Position numbers and translations under genes: made by a program
Shown: positions 1-5,772 of the stretch, in pieces
Layout of the letters: each line of letters begins with the position of its first letter
Numbering within the stretch: position 1 is the first letter of the stretch
NCBI GenBank assembly: GCA_031370545.1
Contig: JANMQQ010000106.1
Coordinates: 1 to 5,772, forward strand
Direction of reading: 5' to 3'
From: UBA6921 sp031370545
GTDB taxonomy: Bacteria; Pseudomonadota; Gammaproteobacteria; SG8-11
Length of the DNA stretch: 5,772 nt
The notes under the pieces: generated by a model
What the model saw: the letters and a program-made list of their open reading frames with translations, nothing else
Database searches by the model: none
Told to the model about the DNA's origin: nothing

Positions 1-1034
1 GTGGCGGCAATGCCGCCGAAAAACGGCACGACAATGTTGCCGATACCTTGCCCGATCAATTCCGAATTGGGGTCATGTTTGGTTCCGGCCATGCCGTCTG
101 CAACCACCGCGCACAGCAGTGATTCAATCGCGCCGAGTAGCGCAATCGCCACCGCCGACGGAAACAATTCACGAATCTCACGAAAGTTAAGCGTCATCGG
201 CGCGCCGTCGGGCCCGGGGAAATGCCATGGCAGTCCCGGCAACGGCGGCAGCGGAGGAATACCACGCCCGGTTTCACCGCCCAGCGTCCAGGAAAATCGT
301 GAGGCGATGGTCGCCACCTCGAAGCCGTCGACAAATCGCGCCAGCAGCAGTGCGCACAGCGTACCCACGGTGACCGCGACCAAATGGGGCGGAATTACGC
401 TTTTGCAGCGCGCCCACCCGACCAGAACAGTCAAGGTCAGCACTCCGATGCCCAGATCCGCCGCACTGAAGGTATGCAGATGCGTGATGATCACGGCGAG
501 CTTGTCGAGGAAGTGTTCGCCGCTTGCGGGCAGCGTCAGGCCAAAAAAATCCTTAAGCTGAAGCGACGCGATCACCACCGCGATACCGGCGGTAAAACCC
601 GTGGTCACCGGATACGGAATAAATTCGATCAAGCGGCCCACGCGCGCGATGCCCATGAACAGCAGGATAAAGCCCGCCATCATGGTCGAGACCAGCAAGC
701 CCCCTACCCCGTATTTGGCCGCAATCGGATGCAGGATCACGACAAAGGCCGCCGTGGGACCGGATACGCTAAAGCGCGAGCCGCCGAAGAACGCGACGAG
801 CACGCCGGCGACGATGGACGTGTACAGACCGTATTGCGGTGGTACGCCGCTGGCGATCGCCAACGCCATCGCCAACGGCACGGCAACGATGCCCACCGTC
901 AGACCGGCCATCACATCGGCGCGCAAATCATGGCGCGTGTAGCCGCTGCTCAGTGCATCATAAAAACCGTAGCTGAGCTGAAAGCGGGTGGCGAGGGTTT
1001 TAAACAGATCGAGCAAGACTCGTGAACCCAACAT
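1..1034 (-). CDS. dauA: SulP-family anion/C4-dicarboxylate transporter, DauA-like (3' end off the left edge)
   Basis: The minus strand reads open without a stop from an ATG at 1034 to the window edge, giving 344 residues. Inner-membrane transporter of the SulP (SLC26) family. Recognised by close similarity to E. coli DauA (YchM): TVGIVAVPLAMALAI (about residues 46-60), GVPPQYGLYTS (63-73), GGSRFSVSGPTAAFVVIL (84-101), RLIEFIPYPVTTGFTAG (134-150) and AIESLLCAVVADGMAGTKH (302-320) followed by NSELIGQGIGN. Much of the fragment consists of hydrophobic membrane segments. E. coli DauA is about 559 residues, so the last membrane helices and cytoplasmic STAS domain should lie beyond position 1. E. 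coli DauA carries C4-dicarboxylates such as succinate at acid pH; other SulP members carry sulfate or bicarbonate, so the substrate here is inferred only. ATG 1034 gives an N-terminus a few residues longer than E. coli; no good ribosome binding site is visible, so the start is provisional. Divergent from glnD. Confidence 0.93.
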   Translation of the reverse strand, partial: MLGSRVLLDLFKTLATRFQLSYGFYDALSSGYTRHDLRADVMAGLTVGIVAVPLAMALAIASGVPPQYGLYTSIVAGVLVAFFGGSRFSVSGPTAAFVVILHPIAAKYGVGGLLVSTMMAGFILLFMGIARVGRLIEFIPYPVTTGFTAGIAVVIASLQLKDFFGLTLPASGEHFLDKLAVIITHLHTFSAADLGIGVLTLTVLVGWARCKSVIPPHLVAVTVGTLCALLLARFVDGFEVATIASRFSWTLGGETGRGIPPLPPLPGLPWHFPGPDGAPMTLNFREIRELFPSAVAIALLGAIESLLCAVVADGMAGTKHDPNSELIGQGIGNIVVPFFGGIAA

Positions 1035-1169
1035 GAAGCGAACGTTCGATAACTCTAGACCAAATCTGCGCAGCTCACACCCCGACGGCGTTGCACGGCT
1101 GAGGTGGGTGCGCCACACCGGGTCACACGTTATAGTCGGCAAGCCTTACCCAACGACAGACCTATCTGC
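1035..1169. promoter_or_regulatory. Divergent dauA/glnD intergenic region with TATA-like core
   Basis: These 135 bases separate two genes transcribed away from each other, so promoters for both must lie here or inside the neighbouring genes. At 1131-1136 the plus strand reads TATAGT, a five-of-six match to a sigma-70 -10 box, which would start a glnD transcript about 27 bases before its ATG. The overlapping 1129-1134 reads TATAAC on the minus strand, also five of six, and could serve the transporter with a leader near 90 bases. No convincing -35 box sits at the right distance for either, so these are weak or activator-dependent candidates. A 10-base perfect palindrome, CGAACGTTCG, lies at 1039-1048 directly upstream of the transporter ATG. 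Neither gene shows a strong Shine-Dalgarno sequence. Confidence 0.35.
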
Positions 1170-3812
1170 ATGACCGATCCCGCCATCTTCGATGCCGCCG
1201 CCTTTGCACGCGCATTGGCCAGCACGCCGAATGTTCTGGGTGTGTTCCGCCACGCGTTGCAGGCCGGGCAGCAGGTATTGCAAAGCCGTTTCGAAAAAGG
1301 TAGCGACGCGGAACCTTTGGTCTACGCACGCGCCTGGCTGATCGACCAGCTGCTGACGCGCGCCTTCGCACGTTCGGTAACCTCGCCGCAGTGCGCGCTG
1401 ATCGCGGTCGGCGGTTATGGGCGCGGCGAGTTGCATCCGCACTCCGATATTGACATTTCGGTGCTGGTGCCGGAGTACGTCGATGACGCGATCCGCAGCA
1501 GCCTGGAACAGTTTGTCACGCTGCTGTGGGACATCGGTTTGCAGATCGGCCACAGCGTGCGCAGCGTTACCGAGTGCGTGCAGGAAGCGCGCGCCGATGT
1601 GACCACCGCGACCAATCTGATGGAGTCGCGCCTGCTGTGCGGGCCGCACGCGATCTATGAACAGATGCTCTACGCGGTGGGACCGGATCAGGTGTGGCCG
1701 AGCAAGGATTTCTTCGCTGCGAAACTTGCCGAACAAATCGCCCGCCACCATAAATTTCACGACACTTCGTACAATCTCGAACCCAATATCAAGGAAGGCC
1801 CGGGTGGTCTGCGCGATATCCAGATGATCGGCTGGGTTGCCAAACGCCACTTCGGTGCCAGTACTTTACATGCGCTGGTCGCGCACGGATTTCTGAGCGA
1901 GGACGAATACACCGCGCTGAACGACGGCCAGAAATTTCTGTGGAACGTGCGCTTTGGGTTGCACACGCTGGCCGGGCGGCGCGAGGATCGCCTGTCGTTC
2001 GATCACCAGCGCACGCTCGCCAAACATTTCGGCTACAACGAAGAGGGGTCACGTCTTGCCGTTGAAGCGTTCATGAAGCGCTACTACCGCACGGTGATGG
2101 AGCTCAACCGGCTCAACGAAATGTTGCTGCAACTGTTTGACGAAGCGATTCTGGGCAATGCGTCCGCCATGCCCACGCAGATTAACAATCGCTTTCAGGC
2201 ACGTAACGGTTTTATCGAAGTCGTGCACCAGGGGATTTTTAAACGCTATCCGTTCGCCTTGCTGGAAATGTTTTTGTTGCTGGCGCAGCACCAGGAAATC
2301 AAAGGTGTACGCGCTCAAACCATTCGTCTGGTGCGCAGTCACCGCAACTTGATTGACGACACGTTTCGCAACGATTTGCGCGCACGCAGCCTGTTCATGG
2401 AATTGCTGCGCCAACCGCACGGCGTGACTCACGAGCTGCGGCGCATGAATCGCTACGGCGTGCTCGCAGCGTATTTGCCGGCGTTCGGTCACATCGTCGG
2501 GCAAATGCAACACGATCTGTTTCACCATTACACCGTCGATGAACACACCTTGTTCGTGGTGCGCAACATGCGCCGCATGACGGTGCCGGAATTCGCACAT
2601 GAATTGCCGATGTGCAGCGAACTCATTCAGCGCATCCCCAAACCTGAAGTACTGTACCTGGCCGGACTGTTCCACGACATCGCCAAAGGTCGCGGCGGCG
2701 ATCATTCCGAGCTGGGCGGCGATGAAGCGCGCAGCTTCGCCCATGGGCACGGCTTGAGTGAATTCGACACGCGCCTGCTGGTGTGGTTGGTGAAGCACCA
2801 TTTATTAATGTCAAGCACTGCGCAGCGCAAGGACATCAGTGATGCGAAAGTGGTGAACGATTTCGCCGTCGTGGTGGGCAATCAAACCACGCTCGACTAT
2901 TTGTACCTGCTCACGGTGGCCGATATCCGTGCGACCAATCCGACCCTTTGGAATTCCTGGAAAGACTCACTGCTGTGGGAGCTCTACCTCGCCACCTCGC
3001 GCGCGTTCCGGCGCGGGCTGGACAACGTGCTCGACCAAACCGAAATTGTGCGTGAAACACGTGCAGAGGCGCTGCGCCTGTTACACGCTCTGGGTGCGCA
3101 GCAAGACATTATCGAACCTTTGTGGAATACCTTCGGCGACGACTACTTTCAACGCTATTCCGCCGATCGCGTGGCCTGGCACACCCAGGCTATGTTGCAG
3201 CACAAGGACCGCAGCAAACCGCTGGTGTTGATTCAATCGCAGGGGCTGGACGGACGCGGTGGCACGGCGGTTTTTATCCATACCCAGGACCGCGATTTTT
3301 TGTTTGCGACCATCACTCATGCACTGGATCAACTCGGCCTGAACATCGTCGACGCGCGCATGATCGCCACGCATGATCGCTACACGCTCGACACCTACAC
3401 GGTGCTGGAGGAAACCGGCGCACCGATCAACAATCCCGCACGTCTGCGCGAAATAGTCGAAACGGTGAGTCGCGCTTTGTCGAAACATGGCGCCTCGATG
3501 CAGGCCGCAAAACGGCACGTACCGCGCCAGCTCAAACAGTTCACCATTCCGACCCAAATCAGTTTTAGCGACGACCCGGCGCATAGCCGCACGGTGATGG
3601 AAGTCATCACCACCGACCGGCCCGGCTTGCTCGCGAAGATCAGTCAAGCCTTGATCCAATGCAACGTGCGCCTGAAAAATGCCAAGATCGCCACCCTCGG
3701 CGAACGCGTCGAAGATATTTTTTACATCACCGATGACCGCAACCAGCCTCTCGACGATCAGCAACGCCGCACGCAACTGGCGGAGAAGATTCGGGAGTGC
3801 ATCACGCAGTAA
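1170..3812 (+). CDS. glnD: Bifunctional [protein-PII] uridylyltransferase / uridylyl-removing enzyme GlnD
   Basis: Cytoplasmic nitrogen sensor: it uridylylates PII (GlnB/GlnK) when glutamine is low and removes UMP when glutamine is high, thereby controlling glutamine synthetase adenylylation and NtrB/NtrC. The 880 residues compare with about 890 in E. coli. Nucleotidyltransferase domain: GGYGRGEL (81-88) and HSDIDI, with metal-binding Asp93 and Asp95. A conserved linker motif, NIKEGPGGLRDIQ, is at 206-218. HD hydrolase domain: His459 in VDEHT, His502-Asp503 in GLFHDIAKG, His543-His544 and Asp585. Two C-terminal ACT domains, about 702-775 and 808-880, the second with TTDRPGLLAKIS, should sense glutamine. 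All catalytic residues I can identify for both activities are present, so both should work. ATG 1170 is preferred because it gives the usual family length; an in-frame ATG at 1104 would add 22 residues unlike the family and run through the candidate -10 box. The ribosome binding site is weak. Confidence 0.97.
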   Translation: MTDPAIFDAAAFARALASTPNVLGVFRHALQAGQQVLQSRFEKGSDAEPLVYARAWLIDQLLTRAFARSVTSPQCALIAVGGYGRGELHPHSDIDISVLVPEYVDDAIRSSLEQFVTLLWDIGLQIGHSVRSVTECVQEARADVTTATNLMESRLLCGPHAIYEQMLYAVGPDQVWPSKDFFAAKLAEQIARHHKFHDTSYNLEPNIKEGPGGLRDIQMIGWVAKRHFGASTLHALVAHGFLSEDEYTALNDGQKFLWNVRFGLHTLAGRREDRLSFDHQRTLAKHFGYNEEGSRLAVEAFMKRYYRTVMELNRLNEMLLQLFDEAILGNASAMPTQINNRFQARNGFIEVVHQGIFKRYPFALLEMFLLLAQHQEIKGVRAQTIRLVRSHRNLIDDTFRNDLRARSLFMELLRQPHGVTHELRRMNRYGVLAAYLPAFGHIVGQMQHDLFHHYTVDEHTLFVVRNMRRMTVPEFAHELPMCSELIQRIPKPEVLYLAGLFHDIAKGRGGDHSELGGDEARSFAHGHGLSEFDTRLLVWLVKHHLLMSSTAQRKDISDAKVVNDFAVVVGNQTTLDYLYLLTVADIRATNPTLWNSWKDSLLWELYLATSRAFRRGLDNVLDQTEIVRETRAEALRLLHALGAQQDIIEPLWNTFGDDYFQRYSADRVAWHTQAMLQHKDRSKPLVLIQSQGLDGRGGTAVFIHTQDRDFLFATITHALDQLGLNIVDARMIATHDRYTLDTYTVLEETGAPINNPARLREIVETVSRALSKHGASMQAAKRHVPRQLKQFTIPTQISFSDDPAHSRTVMEVITTDRPGLLAKISQALIQCNVRLKNAKIATLGERVEDIFYITDDRNQPLDDQQRRTQLAEKIRECITQ

Positions 3813-3814
3813 CC

Positions 3815-3864
3815 GGGAGCGCGGGCTTCCAGCCCGCAAATGCGGCCAGCATGGCCGGGTTCCC
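3815..3864. repeat. GC-rich twin-hairpin palindromic element (possible dispersed intergenic repeat)
   Basis: Starting two bases after the glnD stop, this segment can fold as a three-way junction. An outer stem pairs GGGAGC (3815-3820) with GTTCCC (3859-3864), with one G-T wobble. The first arm is a perfect 7-base stem, GCGGGCT (3821-3827) with AGCCCGC (3831-3837), around a 3-base loop. The second is a perfect 6-base stem, CGGCCA (3843-3848) with TGGCCG (3852-3857), also around 3 bases. The layout, two GC-rich arms enclosed by a GGGA/TCCC closing stem, resembles twin-hairpin intergenic repeats that I recall from many GC-rich bacterial genomes. I cannot show here that it is multicopy. No T-tract follows, so it is not a classical intrinsic terminator, although it could stabilise or help end the glnD mRNA. 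Confidence 0.6.
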
Positions 3865-3896
3865 TCACGGCTTAATACTTTCTGCAAACTGTCGAT

Positions 3897-3915
3897 ACAT
3901 GATCTGACCCCATGT
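3897..3915. promoter_or_regulatory. Candidate LysR-type operator upstream of cysB
   Basis: An interrupted dyad, ACATG (3897-3901), nine bases, CATGT (3911-3915), contains the exact T-N11-A arrangement (T3900, A3912) typical of LysR-family binding sites. Its near edge lies 62 bases before the cysB ATG, a plausible place for autoregulation, which is known for E. coli CysB. A TTGACG -35-like box follows at 3934-3939, but the matching -10 region near 3957-3965 is poor. CysB sites are degenerate in known cases and short dyads arise by chance, so this is an inference from position and symmetry. Confidence 0.35.
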
Positions 3916-3977
3916 TGAGTCACGGCGCCTCGGTTGACGAAGCTGCGCCGCGCCGACATGAATATCGAGATCAAGCT

Positions 3978-4901
3978 ATGAAATTAAGACAACTGCAATA
4001 CATCTGCGAAGTGGCACGGCGCGGGCTGAACGTATCGGCCGTGGCGGAGTTGCTGCACACCGCGCAACCCGGGATCAGCACCCAGATCCGCCTGCTCGAA
4101 CAAGAATTAAAAGTCAAAATCTTCGAGCGCAACGGCAAGCGCTTTGTCGCTGTGACGCAGCCCGGCAAGGTTATTATTGAACGCGCCGAAGCAGTGTTGC
4201 GCGAAATTGAATACATCAAGCAGATCGGCAATGAATTTACCAAGGAAGACCAGGGATTGTTCTCGCTCGCGACCACGCACACGCAGGCACAGTACGCGCT
4301 GCCGCATGCGATCAAGGCATTCAAGGAACATTATCCCGACGTGCGCTTGCGCATCCATCAAGGCAACCCGGAGCAAATTTCCGACATGGTGATGTCCGGT
4401 GTGGCCGATCTTGCCATCGCCAGCGAGACCGCGCACATGCACAAATCGCTGGTGACCCTGGCGTGCAACAATTGGGATTTTTGTGTGGTGACACCACCCG
4501 ATCATCCGCTGCTTAAAGATCAAGAGCTGACCCTTGAACGTCTGGTGGAGTTTCCGTTAATCACCTACGATTACTCGTTCTCAGGCCGCTCGCTGATCAG
4601 CAAGGCGTTCACCGACAAAAACCTGCTGACCAACATGGCCCTCACCGCGATGGATTCAGACGTGATCAAAACCTATGTCGAACTCGGTCTGGGCATCGGC
4701 ATCCTGGCCAAAATGGCCTTCGATCCTAAACGTGACAGCAACCTGCGCAGCCTCGACGCCAGTCATCTATTTGCCTCCAACACCACCCACATCGGCTTAC
4801 ATCGCGGCAAATATCTGCGCGGCTACATGTACGCGTTCATCGAATTGTTCGCGCCGCATTTAAAACGCAAAGTCATTGATGACGTGTTGCATCGGGAATA
4901 G
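3978..4901 (+). CDS. cysB: LysR-type transcriptional regulator CysB, sulfur assimilation
   Basis: Cytoplasmic DNA-binding regulator that in enterics activates the cysteine/sulfate assimilation genes with N-acetylserine as inducer and is inhibited by sulfide or thiosulfate. The 307 residues open with MKLRQLQYI and a winged helix-turn-helix (about 1-60, with LNVSAVAELLHTAQPGISTQ), aligning without gaps to E. coli CysB through residue 103. The effector domain carries ATTHTQAQYALP (98-109), so Thr100, Thr102 and Gln103 are kept, as is Trp166. Pocket positions 149 and 202, threonine in E. coli, are both serine here. The motif SDVIKTYVELGLGIGI (227-242) is also typical. E. coli CysB is 324 residues; this protein lacks the C-terminal extension. 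The start at 3978 was chosen for this conserved N-terminus; an upstream in-frame ATG at 3912 would add 22 unrelated residues and lies in the candidate operator. A weak GAGA site precedes it. The paralogue Cbl is less likely but not excluded. It follows glnD by 165 bases. Confidence 0.92.
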   Translation: MKLRQLQYICEVARRGLNVSAVAELLHTAQPGISTQIRLLEQELKVKIFERNGKRFVAVTQPGKVIIERAEAVLREIEYIKQIGNEFTKEDQGLFSLATTHTQAQYALPHAIKAFKEHYPDVRLRIHQGNPEQISDMVMSGVADLAIASETAHMHKSLVTLACNNWDFCVVTPPDHPLLKDQELTLERLVEFPLITYDYSFSGRSLISKAFTDKNLLTNMALTAMDSDVIKTYVELGLGIGILAKMAFDPKRDSNLRSLDASHLFASNTTHIGLHRGKYLRGYMYAFIELFAPHLKRKVIDDVLHRE

Positions 4902-4945
4902 TCCACTTCGTATTTCCGCGCGCGCCGCTATTGCTCATCTGCGCT

Positions 4946-5772
4946 TTACCGCTTCAATTTCAAATTCGCAAATGCTGCGGCCATCGCGGACTCCGGCTTG
5001 GCCGGTTCTTTCGGCTTTGGCATGGCGTGCCGCTTGTTGTCAGGTTGGGGTCTGGCCGCGCGTTCCTCTTTAATCCGCTCGCCACCGTCGCTGTGTTTTT
5101 TCATGGTGAGCGCGACGCGATTGCGTTTCAGGTCGACGTCAAGCACGCGCACTTTAACGACGTCGCCGGCCTTGACGACTTCACGCGGGTCGCTGACAAA
5201 TTTGTCGGCGAGTTCGGAGATATGCACAAGGCCATCCTGATGCACGCCGATGTCGACGAACGCGCCGAACGCCGTGACGTTGGTGACGACGCCTTCCAAC
5301 TGCATTCCCGACGTTAGGTCTTTGAGTGCTTCCACGCCTTCTTTAAACGTGGCGGTGGTGAACTCGGGGCGCGGATCGCGGCCTGGCTTGTCGAGCTCGG
5401 CGATGATGTCGCGCACGGTCGGTTCGCCGAATTTCTCGTCGATGAAATTTTTCGGTTCGAGTTTTTTGAGAAAGGCGCTGTCGCCGATCAGCTCGCGTAC
5501 ATCACGACTCGAAGATTCGGCGATGCGTTGCACCACGGGATAAGCCTCGGGGTGCACGGCCGAGGCATCGAGTGGGTTGTCGCCGTTCATCACGCGTAGA
5601 AATCCCGCCGCCTGTTCGAACGCCTTGGGACCGAGGCGGGCCACCTTGAGCAAGGCTTTGCGGTTTTTGAAGACGCCGTTCTGGTCGCGGTGCTCGACAA
5701 TATTTTGCGCCAGCGTGGTATTCAATCCGGCGATGTTGGCGAGCAACGCGGCGGACGCGGTGTTGACATCAA
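4946..5772 (-). CDS. tex: Tex (YhgF) transcription accessory protein, C-terminal part (5' end off the right edge)
   Basis: The frame is open from the right edge to a TAA at 4946-4948, giving 274 residues; full-length Tex is about 770, so roughly the last third is visible. Tex is a conserved cytoplasmic nucleic-acid-binding protein, named for its effect on toxin gene expression in Bordetella. In fragment numbering, DVNTAS (1-6) and the tandem helix-hairpin-helix region follow (about 10-60, with IAGLNTTLAQNIVEHR and FKNRKALLKVARLGPKAFEQ), then a connecting region with the Tex-typical TVRDIIAELDKPGRDPRPEF (118-137). Next is an S1 RNA-binding domain (about 153-224, with GVVTNVTAFGAFVDIG and DGLVHISELAD). 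The tail (225-274) is basic and proline-rich, ending AFANLKLKR. Internal TTG or ATG codons are not starts, because the homology runs on to the edge. It converges on cysB with 44 bases between stop codons and no clear terminator hairpin. Confidence 0.95.
   Translation of the reverse strand, partial: DVNTASAALLANIAGLNTTLAQNIVEHRDQNGVFKNRKALLKVARLGPKAFEQAAGFLRVMNGDNPLDASAVHPEAYPVVQRIAESSSRDVRELIGDSAFLKKLEPKNFIDEKFGEPTVRDIIAELDKPGRDPRPEFTTATFKEGVEALKDLTSGMQLEGVVTNVTAFGAFVDIGVHQDGLVHISELADKFVSDPREVVKAGDVVKVRVLDVDLKRNRVALTMKKHSDGGERIKEERAARPQPDNKRHAMPKPKEPAKPESAMAAAFANLKLKR

Noticed and set aside
1..1025. Long plus-strand open frames (1-561, 384-1025, 601-942) opposite the transporter.
   Set aside because: They give low-complexity, arginine/serine/alanine-rich proteins with no recognisable motif and lie wholly antisense to a confidently recognised SulP gene.
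1092..1112. GCAC...GTGC half sites upstream of glnD, reminiscent of an NtrC site.
   Set aside because: The half sites are 11 bases apart, while the known TGCACC-N5-GGTGCA arrangement leaves 7 between the same cores, and the outer bases do not match.
1146..1850. A 234-codon minus-strand open frame over the glnD 5' end.
   Set aside because: It is antisense to the conserved nucleotidyltransferase domain and shows no family signature.
2049..2801. A 250-codon minus-strand open frame inside glnD.
   Set aside because: It is antisense to conserved GlnD sequence including the HD domain and has no family resemblance; long antisense frames are common in GC-rich coding DNA.
3815..3864. Intrinsic terminator for glnD.
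   Set aside because: The hairpins are strong, but no run of T follows either stem, so Rho-independent termination is not supported.
3840..3875. An 11-codon open frame (ATG at 3840 to TAA) downstream of glnD.
   Set aside because: It has no ribosome binding site and lies across the second hairpin of the palindromic element; nothing supports translation.
3081..3974. A 297-codon minus-strand open frame from the cysB leader into glnD.
   Set aside because: It runs through the palindromic element and antisense to the GlnD ACT domains, with no recognisable domain. A shadow frame is the simpler explanation.
4946..5746. A self-contained 266-residue protein starting at TTG 5746.
   Set aside because: The frame stays open to the window edge and Tex homology continues upstream of that codon, so it is an internal leucine of a truncated tex gene.

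Overview
This is an ordinary-looking chromosomal stretch from a GC-rich proteobacterium, most likely a non-enteric gammaproteobacterium. The evidence is the close resemblance of all four proteins to E. coli DauA, GlnD, CysB and Tex, combined with a gene order unlike E. coli. Placement below class level is not possible from the sequence alone.

Layout from left to right: (1) positions 1-1034, minus strand, hold the N-terminal 344 codons of a SulP-family membrane transporter of the DauA (YchM) type, whose 3' part with the expected STAS domain lies off the left edge. (2) Positions 1035-1169 are a divergent intergenic region with a TATA-like core. (3) Positions 1170-3812, plus strand, encode complete GlnD, the bifunctional uridylyltransferase/uridylyl-removing enzyme of PII nitrogen signalling. 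(4) Positions 3813-3977 hold a GC-rich twin-hairpin palindromic element and, after it, an interrupted dyad that fits a LysR-type operator just upstream of the next gene. (5) Positions 3978-4901, plus strand, encode complete CysB, the LysR-type regulator of sulfur assimilation. (6) Positions 4946-5772, minus strand, hold the C-terminal part of Tex, an S1-domain RNA-binding transcription accessory protein; its N-terminal part lies off the right edge. It converges on cysB across a 44-base gap.

Functionally, two sensors of central nutrient state (nitrogen through GlnD/PII, sulfur through CysB) lie side by side in the same direction. The 165-base gap with its own repeat and operator-like site makes separate transcription likely. 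The divergent anion/dicarboxylate transporter may or may not be functionally linked. I found no mobile element genes, CRISPR array, tRNA or rRNA, and no evidence of a new multi-gene system. The parts most worth a second look are the intergenic twin-hairpin element, the candidate CysB autoregulatory site, and two Thr-to-Ser changes in the predicted CysB ligand pocket.
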